64,000 nt of DNA, taken from Ampullaceana balthica (lineage: Eukaryota > Mollusca > Gastropoda > Lymnaeidae). The notes under the pieces were generated by a model. The model made no database searches. It had not been told where the DNA came from and saw only the letters and a list, made by a program, of their open reading frames with translations. A program made the translations under genes and the position numbers. The stretch covers positions 1,600,829-1,664,828 of the forward strand of contig CALYLW010000133.1 in the NCBI GenBank assembly GCA_944989445.1, in the 5' to 3' direction. Below are positions 12,709 to 23,849 of this stretch, in pieces; within the stretch, counting starts at the first letter, position 1, and the number at the start of each line of letters is the position of its first letter.

Positions 12709-15700
12709 ATGGGGCAAGTAATTCGAAGGTAAATATATTTTTAAAAAATTCCATATTTTATGTATTTGTTCATGTATTTTTTTCATTCTTTGGGGTTGCT
12801 AATAATGTTTTAAAAACAATATTTCCCTTTTGAAAACTGTAAATAACTTTTAAAATTAATAAATTTAAAAAATCAACAAATAATATTATTTCACTAAATT
12901 CATTTTAGGCTTCAAGAGGTGGGGATCCGACCACAAGATTTTCTTGGTTTACCCCTCACAGATTTCCCAAGATGGGATGTGCAGGAAATGTCATCATCAA
13001 GGGAGGTCAATGGAAATACCCGCTTCCCAGACTTGACAGAGTTACCACCTGAAATAGGTTAGTGCTCTCTATTAAAAGGAGGATGCCAAGTGACATCATT
13101 TCAACATTGTAATTTTTAAATGATTAAATGATTTGAAAAGCAAAGGGATTATCCATTTAAAGTGGGGCCCACTTAACTCGAGCCCGGTTAACTCGTCAGC
13201 TCTATTAAGTCGATGTTTTTTTTTGGAACCGGCAAATTCTCTCTTTCTCTTTGCATTTTTCAGCGGTTAATTCGATTTTTTAAAATTTGCCGAGCCCTAA
13301 TATTTCGAGCACAGAAGAGTGCCAAATTTGCAACTTAACGCCAGTTAGCTCGATCCCCGTCTGTTCGCCTAGCAATGCACTTTAGCATTTTTAGTTCAAA
13401 ACAGTGTTGACATCTCGCTTTCTTCGAGACTCCCGGCTATTGTGTGATTCTATGAGATTTCAATAAAAATTACCGGATGTATTTACTTTCAATTTTATTC
13501 CGTGTGTGAATTACATGTAGTATGTATTCTCCAGAGGTACTCGAAAATTGCGTTAGTGGTCTTTAATCTGCATTTCGCTGTGCATGTTATATTATTATTA
13601 AACTTAATTCATTTTCTGATGCATTAATCATTTTATTTTTTAAGATAAACGAATATCTTTAGAAAAGAAAATAAAGGTTTGTATCGAGAATCGACGGTGG
13701 TTTTTATATAATTAAATAACAAATTATTATTATTCTTTTAAAAGTTTGTTGTTGCTTTGTTACCAGTAAGATAAGTGACTGTGACTAACACGCGCGTGAC
13801 GGTGAAGTCAAATCATTTTCTTAATATTCTAGTATATATATATATAATATACACGTCATCACTATTGTAGGTCAAATTCTGATAAGGTCAAGGCCGCATT
13901 TGTTACTATTTATATTACAAGTTACACATATCATTTGATTGACGGAGGAAATTCGTGTGCGGTCTCATAGTGACAGATATCCTGCGCGTCAAAAGCATTT
14001 AACTTAAAATTACCATATTGATATGTTTATTTTTTTTAAATTCGCCGATTCGACGGGCATTGAGGCAAGGCGAAAAATTTGACCTTTAACGCATGCGCAG
14101 ACAATTATAAACTGGCAACTTTTTTTTTATTAAATGGAATCGAAACAAGACCACAGAGACGTAATCAAAAATCATTTACTTCGGAAAAATATATATATAA
14201 AATATAAAAATTCCCGACTAGTCATAACTTTTCCCGACTATTTCCCGACTTTCAAGACCGGGAAAATTATTTTAAGAATTCCCGACTGAGTGTGAACCCT
14301 GGGTTATATTTAAACTATTTAAACGGTCCTTAAAAACGAACGGTCTTAACCTTAGGAAAGAGTGAAGAAATATTAGGGTCCCGATATTCAGATACGATTC
14401 CGATTAATCGTCCCATCACTAATTAATGCACATCATGTATATAATTATAAAGAAATTTCAAGAGCATTTTAATATTTTCCCGCCATATTGGTTTTCGTTT
14501 AACTCAATGATCGGTTATCTCGGCGCCATTTTTCATACCCCGAGGCCGTCGACTTAAGCGGGTCCCACTGTATTATGTACACAAAAGTCATATTTTCATT
14601 CCCTCCCTAACCCTGTTTCACCATTTTTGGACCCCTCTCCTTTACATATATTCAAATAAGGTTTGTGTACTTGTTCAAAAAAATTATGAAGTCAAAGAAG
14701 TGGATTAAAAAAAACCCAGCATATTGCTACCACCAAAAGGGGAGTGCGTCTCTTTCTCTTCCCTGTAATTTTAGAGTGGAAAGGTCAAGAGAGGAGTTGT
14801 GTATTCAGTCTTCAAAATATTCACAGAGAAGCGGTAACCAAAGAGCATATGTCCTTCATTATATCTTTCCCTGTCAATCTCCCATGTCCCTCTCCCTGCC
14901 TCTTTCATCCCTCTCTCACGCAACCCTGTCCCGCTCAATGTGACACAAACAATTAGAATTGTTATGTCATATGTGTTTTAACGAGTGTGAGTGTGGGAAT
15001 GCTTCTCTTATTTGTGAGAAAGTACTTGTAATTGTTTTTATATTTAACTGTGTGATTTCATCCAGTTCTCTGTCTCTGCTATTTTGTTGTTGCTGCATTT
15101 GTTTTGTAGGCTACAAATTGATTCATGGATTCTTTCAATTGAGACGCCTCCTTATAGGAATCTGTAGGAACAAATCCAACCAAGTCCTCCTCCACCGTGG
15201 GTGCATAATATAGCTGCCTGTAAAACCAATTTTTAACTAACTACGATGCGATATGGTTGTAAATGCGCCTGTTTATAGCTTACAGTTCAAATACTTAACT
15301 TCTCAGTAGTAAAGTATAGCAAAAATGTCTTTGTTATTTTGTTGAAACAATTTAAATGGACAACATTTATTAGATGATGATAGCAAAAAATATATTAGGA
15401 CACTGGCCTCCAATTTTGTGAGACAACAACACTACAAAGTTTAGTGGCACGGTTTATTTGTGTAATAAGAAATAAATCATTTGATGACATTCATTCTTTT
15501 AACATTTTTCAACAGTAAACATACAAAAAAATATTTGTTTTGATCACTAGGCCTGGAGGTCCTTTCACATCTAGATGCAACAGATCTTTGTCTGGCCTCA
15601 TGTGTGTGGTCGCACCTTGCTAATGATGAAATTCTATGGCAAAGGTTGGATTCTCTTGTACTAAGCAAAAACAAAATGGCTAGCTGTTAGTCTCCCTTTA

Positions 15701-18700
15701 GTTTACAAAAGTAAAGTGAAATCTCAATGAATAGATTATTGGTATTAATTTTAGTGACCTAGTTAGATGCTACTGTGTTAACATGCCTCTCATTGATTTG
15801 TTTGCAACAGCCTGTGTCGCAGTTGTTGGGGAAGCGTCAGCATTTACAACAAGGGCAGACCAGGAAGTTTCTCCTACAAACAACTTTTTATGTTTTTGGA
15901 TGAGGCCTGCCTGACATTCAACTCGGATCCCTTTTCAGTAAGTAAAACCGATATATGATGTAATCTGAGGCCATCAACACTATCGCCTTGCCGGTCCTCA
16001 GATACACACACAATCACTAATCTATCACTTCTATGTCATCTAATATGAGGCCATCAACACTATCACATTGCCTGTCCTGAGATACACAAACAATCACTAA
16101 TCTATCACTTCTATGTCATCTAATCTGAGGCCATCAACACTATCACCTTGCCTGTCCTCAGATACACACACAATCACTTATCTATCACTTCTATGTCATC
16201 TAATCTCAGGGCATCAACATTATCGCCTCGCTGTCCACAGATACACACACAATCACTAATCTATCACTTCTATATCATCTAATCTCAGGGCATCAACTAT
16301 TTAACATCAAAAGGTATACTGGAAGATAAGCCATTAGAAATTGCCAAATTTCTCCACTCAACAAAGCGTCTGTGGCCCAGCAAGAAGCTTGAATTTGTTC
16401 AACAAAGGTATGATATGGAATAAAATTTTAAAAAACAATACTGTTTATCTTCAAATTCATGTCACTTAAAGTTTGATTGAGAAGCAAACACATTGTGTGT
16501 GTGTGTGTACGTGTTAGCTGTCCATTCCTTTTAAGGACAATCACTCATTCGATCGAAGCTGATCTTAAATTGTGTACATTTTGTGAATGGGAACTCATGA
16601 GAGCGGCAAGATTTTCTCAGGAATTATATTATGTCAAATTTCTGTGCTGGGAAAATGTCTCTGGCAAATATTTTTTAATGTTTTGATTGTATACCGTATT
16701 TATTCGTGTATAGCACGCACAATTTTATACAGAAAACAACAACCAAAAGGGTAGATGCGCGATATACACGAGGTCTTACACAGGCTCCATAAATATTTCA
16801 AATTTGAAGATGAAATTTTGGTCCGCCATGTTTGTTTACATCCGAGACGAAGCCCTCTTGAAAGCGGAGCACTGATTGGTCAGTTTTGTTGTAAAAGCCC
16901 AATGCGAAGGAAGAAACAGATGTTCTTGCCGATAATGATGAAAAAATAACTCAAAAAGAATGAGAACAACTGTTTGCTGAATCTGATGATGAATAAGACT
17001 TTGAAGGGCTTTAAATTGTTTGTAAATTTCATTTGGAAATTGTGTTTACACTGGTAGTTTACTTTACCATGGTATGTTGTCCATACATATTTTGTCACAC
17101 GTTTTCAAAATTTGTCACTGAAAATCATTGTTCTGAGCTGGGAGAAAGTGAAAAAAAAATTTATACCAATTTTCAGCCAAAAATTTAGGGTGGGTGTTAT
17201 AAATGAGTGCGCGCTATACACGAATAAATACGGTATGTTGATTAAGTTAACAAAGATACTCATGAAGGAAGATAATGTAGGTATTTTACTCAGTGTCACA
17301 AGAAGCAGAAGTTAGGTACATACAGGAAAGACGATTTATAAAACTCTAAACCTAGCCACTTCAGAATTCCCTGCCATGTTTCCTATGCTCTGATGTTCTA
17401 GAGCCCTAGCCGTCACATTTTTGTCACACCTAGCCGTCACATTTTTGTCACACCTAGCCGTCACATTTTTGTCACATCTAGCTGTCACATTTTTATCACA
17501 CACAAGACCTTTGAGACTCATTTCAGAAATTAATATTTGTTGAAAACAGAAATAGGGAACTGCTGCTTTAAACTTGCCACAAATGGAGCAGTGTGCCAGC
17601 TGGGCCCTAACTACACATAAGATTGCCAAATAATTATATAGGGTTAGAGACAAGTCAAATAATTAGATAGGGTTGTCTTATCTATACAGACGCTCCTTCT
17701 ATGCAGAAGATAGTTTCGTCCACAGACCATGACAGATGATCTGTTTGGCAAGTGAAGCATCGTTCACAGGCCACGGCTTTGTGGGTTCCGCGCATTACCC
17801 AGCCGCCTAACTACATATAGTGTTAGGTACCCATTCGGAGCGAGGTGACTCAGGGACGCCCTAGGCCCCGGGAACAAGCCCTTGCCTTCACACGGATTCG
17901 AACCCGTGACCATCGGTACGACAGTCCAGTGCGCTCACACTCGACCACCGCGTCCGGTTAGAGACAAGTCAAATAATTAGATAGGGTTAGAGACAAGTCA
18001 AATAATTAGATAGGGTTAGAGACAAGTCAAATAATTAGATAGGGTTAGAGACAAGTCAAATAATTAGATAGGGTTAGAGACAAGTCAAATAATTAGATAG
18101 GGTTAGAGACAAGTCAAATAATTTGTGGAAGGAGATATGAAGGTCAGGGAAGTACTCATTTAAAGATTTATCTATCTGTTAACATTAATGTTTTTGCAGG
18201 CCTGATGTTTTAGAGCGGCTTGTCCAGCTACAGAACTTTCAAAATCAATTCCTTCCCAACGCCTTACGCAAGTTTTTCAAAGAAGTCTCTGCACCCAGGG
18301 AAAGGGGAGACACTCTGACTTTCATGATAGAAAATTTTTCTCAGAGATTCTGTGCCTGCAATCCCAAGCTTGGCTTAAGTAAAGGTAATCAACGGGTCTT
18401 CTCAAGTTGGTGCTTCTTTGACTCTTTCTCTCTCCCTTTGTGGGCCCTCCACATCCACTACACTCATTTTATTAGTATGTTTTAATATACTTTAATAGAA
18501 GATTATTGGACCTAAAGTTATTATAAATTGGGCATCAGTGCCCAAGTCGTGTCCAATGTAAACTATCTGGTTGGGCATTGGCGGACTCTGCTTTGTTGCC
18601 CATTAGGGCATATTGCACTTGCACTGAGGGAGGTGGGCAGTTAATGGGCAGAGCTGTCCTAAATATCTCCTCTTGGTTGATTGTGAATGTGTTACGACCT

Positions 18701-21700
18701 TTTCTTATGATCTTATTTAATATTTAATTTTTCGTCTCGACCTGACACTGGGACAATGGTTTAAATAGGTCACCATCATAGGCTGCCAATAAAATCTCTT
18801 TGTGGAGTTCATCTTTGTCAACTGCTGGGGTGGAGATGCAGGGTGTCCACCGAAGTCGGAAAGTCGGATTTTAGTCGGATAAAAATTTTGTGGTCGGATA
18901 AGTCGGATTTTGGTCGGATAAACGATCCTCGGTCGGATAAACAAAATCTCAGTAGGATAAACGTTCCTCGGTCGGATAAAAGATATAAATAAATGAATGA
19001 CGAAGCTCACGTTGCACATTGTTTTGGTTTGGAAATACCAATAGTTCGCAGCGGTATAAAAACTGTTGTTTACCTATGACAGAGTCCCCTGTCCATATCG
19101 ATATCATATCGTATATATATATAGTTTTATTTTTTTTAATGTGTGTTTTAAAACAAAAGTCGAAAACTAAACTTATACATACAAATTACAGATATTAAAC
19201 AAAATAATTCTCGTTAAAGATGGCATTGTAAGCATTAAGTGCACTGTGATTGAAACAGATAGAAATTGTGAAATTACTTACGCTTAGCCATAGTATAGAT
19301 CTAGTCGCGTAATTGCCGTAATAGTAATTAGTGTAATATACTAGATCTAGATATTCATATTAGGATTTTGGTTAAAAATATATCATGATCTGAGTAAATA
19401 ATAGATATCTATCCCCAACTATTAAAGTATTGTAAAAGTTTTTAATGGGGGATACTTTTAAGTTAAGGCAGATATAGATCTATGTTTGACAGCAAAATAG
19501 CTAGTCTAGATGCTAAGTAAGGGGAAGAGATAAAAAAAATGACCATTCGATTCAAAACTTTGACAAGGCCCTGTATCTTTGTAAATCAACATATTTTCTT
19601 AAAAACGGTCATAACACGTCAAGAAAAGTATGAAGAATCATTCCAGTTATTAATTTAATTTTGTTATATCTCCAAAATATTTATGGGCGCAGTGTTAACT
19701 ACGATTTTTGTGCTTATTGTTTAGCTGCTTTAGCAGCAGTCGCCATTTTGTCTGCTTGAAGTCAATAGATTAGATCTCTCTAATCTAGTATTTTGTGAAA
19801 ATTAAAAACGAAAAAAACCTTAGGCTTAGCCTAGCCACGTTTAAAATCTAGATCTAGTTCAGTTAATTTCTTTTAAAATACTTAAGCAGTCACGGTATGC
19901 CAAAGTCACAACTATTAAAGCAACTATTTAAATAGGTTTAGATCTAGATTCTGTTTCAAATCAAAGCTTATTTTTTATGATTAAATAGATTAAAAATCAG
20001 TCCTGTTCAGTGTTGAAAATTATGTGCTAAACATATAAAAATCTAGATTCTAGTCTAGTTAAATGGTTACAATTTAAAGTGTGTTAACTAACATTTTTAG
20101 GGTAGGCTGCAGTAGGCAAATTCTTGACTAAAGTCTTAAGACTAGTTTACTTTTTGTCAGTTTAATTTTGTTCCTTACTTCACTATCCAGATATTGACAA
20201 TTTGTATACTATTACAAAAAACACTATCAATCCCATCAACATGGGGAAATAATATTTTAATTCAGACTGGTTAAAATACACTTCTTACTCTGAGTGGCTT
20301 GAACAACTAAGTGAAAAGTTCAAGTGCAAGTACTGTGGTCAAGCTTACCTTATAGGATTGTCAGGCATAAAAGCCTTGAACACCCATATGTCTTCACAAA
20401 AGCACATGCGGGCCAGTGCAAGTCATCGTGGTAGCATATGTTAACATACAATACCGAAAGTTAAATTTTTACTTGTCGAATATATACTTTTACTTGTCCG
20501 AATAATAACTTTTACTTGTCGGTTGGATGGTAGGATTTTTTTGGACCAGATTTGGGTGGACACCCTGAGATGGGAACAATTTGAATTTATACAAAATTGC
20601 TCAACTTTAATGCATACTTTGTGGAGTTCATCTTTGTCAACTGCTGGCGTGAATATGGGAACAATTTGAATTTATACAAAATTGCTCAACTTTAATGCAT
20701 ACTTTGTGGAGTTCATCTTTGTCAACTGCTGGCGTGGAGATGGGAACAATTTGAATTTATACAAAATTGCTCAACTTTAATGCATACTTTGTGGAGTTCA
20801 TCTTTGTCAACTGCTGGCGTGGAGATGGGAACAATTTGAATTTATACAAAATTGCTCAACTTTAATGCAAACTTTGTGGAGAAACTTCAGAAGTTTGGAA
20901 CTTCACACATTATAAGATTATTGCTGAATGCCATTATTTACTAAAATTACCTTGATTTAGTTACACCAATTTTTTTCCTATACCTATTTCAAATTCAACC
21001 GGCAATGGATGCTTCTCAGTTCATTAGACCAGTGCTTCTCAAACTTTTTAGTATGGCGGACCGGCAGGATTTTTTTCCATTGCACCAGGGACCGGTGCAC
21101 TATTTTCTCTGCACTGACAATTTTTTCGGTCCTTTTTTTGAGAACATCTGCGGACCGGCAGCGGATGGCCCACGGACCAGCACCGGTCCGCGGACCACCA
21201 CTTTGAGAAGCACTGCATTAGACCATTACTTGGTGTTAGATTTTGTTGTTAGTTATTTTATTGTTAGTTATTTTATTGTTAGTTATTTTGTTGTTAGTTA
21301 TTTTATTGTTAGTTATTTTGTTGTTAGTTATTTTGTTGTTAGTTATTTTGTTGTTAGTTATTTTATTGTTAGTTATTTTGTTGTTAGTTATTTTGTTGTT
21401 AGTTATTTTATTGTTAGTTATTTTGTTGTTAGTTATTTTATTGTTAGTTATTTTATTGTTAGTTATTTTGTTGTTAGTTATTTTCCATAGAATCAATTCA
21501 AAGGCGGCCAACTGCCAATATTTCACTTCAACAAGCAACATAGCCTGAGAATAGCTTTGGGAAAGAACAAAAAATGTTGGTCTTGATTCAATCTGCATCT
21601 AAGATGAGATACTGAGTAACTGAAGTATATGGTCTTGATTCAATCTGCATCTAAGATGAGATACTGAGTAACTGAAGTATATTTTCATTGCTCCACAGAT

Positions 21701-21898
21701 GCAGTTTTTGTGCTTTGCTTCTCACTGATCATGCTCTCTGTGGATCTATGCAGCCCACATGTCAAAAATAAAATGTCCAAGCGCGAGTTCATCAAGAACA
21801 CGTGCCGGGCAGTGTCCGAGGTGAGTGGAGATCTAGCAGGACACATGTACGACAACATCTACCTGGCGGGACACGTGGCGCCGAAAGATTTCACCTGA
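12709..21898 (+). CDS. FBXO8: FBXO8 orthologue: F-box and Sec7 domain protein, 7 coding exons
   Basis: Coding exons 12709-12728, 12909-13057, 15551-15644, 15811-15937, 16289-16407, 18200-18384 and 21699-21898 join in frame (894 nt, 297 aa plus stop). Every intron has GT donor and AG acceptor. The start at 12709 gives MGQ, as in vertebrate FBXO8 (about 319 aa), with Gly2 as a possible myristoylation site. Residues about 48-95 are the F-box (LPPEI, LDATDLCLASCVW, ANDEILWQ). Residues about 120-295 are a Sec7 domain, ending with SPHVKNKMSKREFI and HMYDNIYLAGHVAPKDFT. Glu204 in APRERG lies where ARF exchange factors carry the catalytic Glu finger (my alignment). In vertebrates FBXO8 is an SCF substrate receptor linked to ARF6 ubiquitination; that role here is inferred. 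Introns 2, 5 and 6 are full of transposons and minisatellites. Identity is confident; exon 1, with only 20 coding nt, is the least certain. Confidence 0.5.
13160..14570. mobile_element. Pogo/Tigger-like DNA transposon derivative, copy 1 (FBXO8 intron 2)
   Basis: 1,411 bp between TA dinucleotides (13158-13159, 14571-14572). The left end AAGTGGGGCCCACTTAACTC and the reverse complement of the right end CAGTGGGACCCGCTTAAGTC match over most of 20 bases. Most of the interior is the reverse complement of 23850-25364. No transposase frame survives. Assignment rests on TA target duplication and CAGT-type termini. Confidence 0.5.
15961..16289. repeat. 80-bp minisatellite in FBXO8 intron 4, running into the exon 5 acceptor
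   Basis: Four units beginning TAATCTGAGGCCATCAAC start at 15961, 16041, 16121 and 16201. A fifth start at 16280 reads TAATCTCAGGGCATCAAC and passes into exon 5 at 16289. The unit includes TCCTCAGATACACACACAAT and CACTTCTATGTCATC. Confidence 0.5.
16694..17233. mobile_element. TA-flanked DNA transposon derivative with 25-bp inverted repeats (FBXO8 intron 5)
   Basis: Ends CCGTATTTATTCGTGTATAG and the reverse complement of GCTATACACGAATAAATACGG are near-perfect inverted repeats, flanked by TA (16692-16693, 17234-17235). Near 16940-17010 the + strand reads as a short acidic stretch (ESDDE then DFEGL-like), reminiscent of the C-terminus of pogo/Tigger transposases. 540 bp, a deletion derivative. 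Confidence 0.5.
17402..17505. repeat. 24-bp minisatellite, about 4 copies (FBXO8 intron 5)
   Basis: Unit CACACCTAGCCGTCACATTT plus TTGT. The last copies carry substitutions (ATCTAGCTGTCAC). Confidence 0.5.
17638..18123. repeat. 29-bp minisatellite interrupted by a SINE (FBXO8 intron 5)
   Basis: Unit GGGTTAGAGACAAGTCAAAT plus AATTAGATA. One to two copies lie at 17638-17672 and about six at 17955-18123, on either side of the SINE at 17700-17957. Confidence 0.5.
17700..17957 (-). mobile_element. tRNA-derived SINE inside the 29-bp minisatellite
   Basis: On the - strand it opens CCGGACGCGGTGGTCGAGTG, with A-box-like TGGTCGAGTGTGAGCGC and B-box GGGTTCGAATCC, as in a tRNA-derived SINE head. The body GAATGGGTACC recurs at 8399-8530. 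The exact 3' boundary is unclear. Confidence 0.5.
18839..20567 (+). mobile_element. hAT-like DNA transposon, internally deleted (FBXO8 intron 6)
   Basis: Termini CAGGGTGTCCACC and GGTGGACACCCTG form a perfect 13-bp inverted repeat, flanked by a 5-bp duplication AGATG (18834-18838, 20568-20572). Subterminal copies of GTCGGATAAA-type motifs (18860-18980) and ACTTGTC motifs on the right could be transposase binding sites. It keeps one coding remnant, a BED-like zinc finger (20256-20444). Confidence 0.5.
20241..20444 (+). pseudogene. hAT transposase N-terminal BED-like zinc finger remnant
   Basis: From 20256 the frame reads FNSDWLKYTSYSEWL, then FKCKYCGQAY and ALNTHMSSQKH. This is the C2-H2 arrangement and leading FN-x-x-WL typical of hAT transposase N-termini. 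An ATG at 20241 is in frame but followed by TAA at codon 4. The rest of the transposase is missing, and the right terminus is only 123 bp away. Confidence 0.5.
21030..21215. mobile_element. hAT MITE with 8-bp target duplication (FBXO8 intron 6)
   Basis: Ends CAGTGCTTCTCAAA and TTTGAGAAGCACTG. Target duplication CATTAGAC at 21022-21029 and 21216-21223 is exact. 186 bp, with a GC-rich CGGACCGGCA-type interior. Confidence 0.5.
21239..21485. repeat. 15-bp minisatellite, about 16 copies (FBXO8 intron 6)
   Basis: Unit TTTTGTTGTTAGTTA, with a TTTTATTGTTAGTTA variant. It reads open in both directions, which explains long spurious frames of VVSYF or NNKIT repeats. Confidence 0.5.
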
Positions 21899-23387
21899 TC
21901 AAACAATCCCTATGAACAGTCCCTCGGGGAGATGGTTAGATTTTTGTATCCAACCACCGATGCAGGCATGGTTAAAGTCTACGGTCTTTCATGCATAGAC
22001 TTTGTTTGGATTATTGATGGATGATGTGTGCAGCATAAAAATGGGTGGGTAGCCTTTTCATGCACCAGTCTTACAAACCGTAGGTAGCCTTTTCATGCAC
22101 CAGTTTTACAAACCGTCCATTTTGAATTTATGGAGGAACATCAATAAATCATCGAATGTGTGAGTGTGAGCGTGAGGAGTGTGAGTGTGAGCGTGAGAGG
22201 AGAGTGAGCGTGAGAGTGAGAGTGAGCGTGAGTGTGAGTGTTTGAGGATCAGCTAAGTTCATAGTTCAACATTAGTTTAATTTTTTTTTACTATTGACTT
22301 GACCTTGATCGAAAGAATTTTTACGATTTAGAATATTTGTCTATACCATTTTTGTATAGTGTCAACCCTGATATTTGGTGTCTTTGTACTTGTTTGTTTT
22401 GATCTGTTTTAACCTGTTTTTTGCTATATGGTTCTAAGAAAGAGTGTAAATTGTCTACATTTAAAATGGATAATCTTAAACAATTGAATTTGAAAACCCA
22501 ATCTATGGATAATAGTTACGATGAGTGAGGAAAAACATTTTTTGCCAAATAGTCGATCGGCCAATGTTTACTGTGGAAAGACTGACTTTAATTATGCCTG
22601 TCATATATGTTGCCCTTGTTACCTTGCAAACTAACAAAAAATTGTGTTATTTATATTTATCCTTCTATATTTATATATAAATATATAAGAACATTTGTTG
22701 GGCCTTAAAAATGTGTGTGTAGCAGAAAAACACATGACAATATAATTTTTTACCAGAAGTAGCCATGTTATCAAAAGTGATTATTACATATATACTGTCT
22801 GTTACTGCTTTTTTGTTGGTGTATGTTAAGTATGTACGATATTGTTTTACATATTTCTGATGTAACAGCAACATTTAACTAGAGTACTTAACACCACATT
22901 CTCTTTGTTGAGGTTCAGTTACATGACTTATTTAAAACGTTGTCTTACTTTAAATTGTCATTTTTGATGCTTAATTAAAAATTTATTTTTTGTTTTTGTG
23001 GTAAGCATTGCAAGACTCATGTAGTATAAGCTTCAAATGACTTTTTCCTCAAAGTTTATTTCTAAAAGGAGAGTTATCAGATTTTGTGACTTGCAAACAC
23101 AAGTTTGAATATTTGGCCTACAACTACAACAGCTGGAGCTATCAAACAGATGTTTGAATGACTGCTATTCTTCACATTGTCTCATTGTCAGATCATCATC
23201 ATATTGAAAACATCTTTAACAGTACTGGGATTAAGCCTCATGTATTTATTTAAGATATTAATTTCTAAAACTTAATAAATTATCATTGAAAGATGAGAAG
23301 ACATATTTTTATAAGTAGGACAAATTTAAAATCACTTCAAACCTCTTTGAAATCAAATATTTTTTTAGGGAAAAAAATGTCTTAAAA
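21899..23387. other. FBXO8 3' UTR and downstream, no further gene seen
   Basis: After the stop there is a GTGAGTGTGAGC simple-sequence tract (22155-22245), then AT-rich sequence without recognisable coding content. Confidence 0.5.
22143..22148 (+). promoter_or_regulatory. Candidate polyadenylation signal of FBXO8
   Basis: AATAAA lies 245 nt after the FBXO8 stop codon and just before a GTGAGTGTGAGC-rich tract (22160-22240). It is the first canonical hexamer downstream. AT-rich sequence gives many chance matches, so this is only a candidate. Confidence 0.5.
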
Positions 23388-23578
23388 CAGCGGTTGTGGG
23401 GGTCGCTACACATTTTCTGGGCGTCACCAATTGTCGAATAGAAAATATGCATTATAATGCACATTTGCTCTTTTTTATAAAAACTTTATTGAAAATGACT
23501 TATTTAAATTTTATGGGGGTCGCGGGTTACATGGCTTTTATAAAAAGGGGTCGCCACCCAAAAACAGTTGGGAACCAG
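23388..23578. mobile_element. hAT MITE
   Basis: The left end CAGCGGTTGTGGGGGTCGC and right end GGGTCGCCACCC ... GTTGGGAACCAG are imperfect inverted repeats. The flanking 8-mer TCTTAAAA (23380-23387 and 23579-23586) is exact. Confidence 0.5.
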
Positions 23579-23849
23579 TCTTAAAATATATTAGACTAAT
23601 TTTTCAAAGGACACTTTTAATTCCATTTTCCATAGATTTATAGCTAGATCATTGTAATATTTTGTAATACACTTTGTAATTTCTAAAATTTGTACTTAAA
23701 TAAATACTTTAATAAATAAGCTCATTTTAATATTGTCCTTGTCTGTCAGGCTTAACATGTGACGTATTCACAGATTTGACCAAAAAAAATATTTTAAAAC
23801 ATTTTATTTTATTTTTTGTATTTACCTTATATTTATCAGCAAACATATA

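Larger units (their letters stand above)
18798..20880. repeat. 85-bp minisatellite split by a hAT element (FBXO8 intron 6)
   Basis: The unit includes CTTTGTGGAGTTCATCTTTG, TCAACTGCTGGCGTGGAGAT and GGGAACAATTTGAATTTATA. A partial unit lies at 18798-18838 and about 3.7 units at 20568-20880. The hAT element at 18839-20567 sits within one unit. Confidence 0.5.

Noticed and set aside
17880..17957. Functional tRNA gene
   Set aside because: A- and B-box-like motifs are present but no cloverleaf can be formed. The copy at 8399-8530 and the shared body show it is a SINE head.
21005..21598. VVSYFIVSYF / NNKITNNKIT frames
   Set aside because: 15-bp minisatellite plus a hAT MITE within FBXO8 intron 6.
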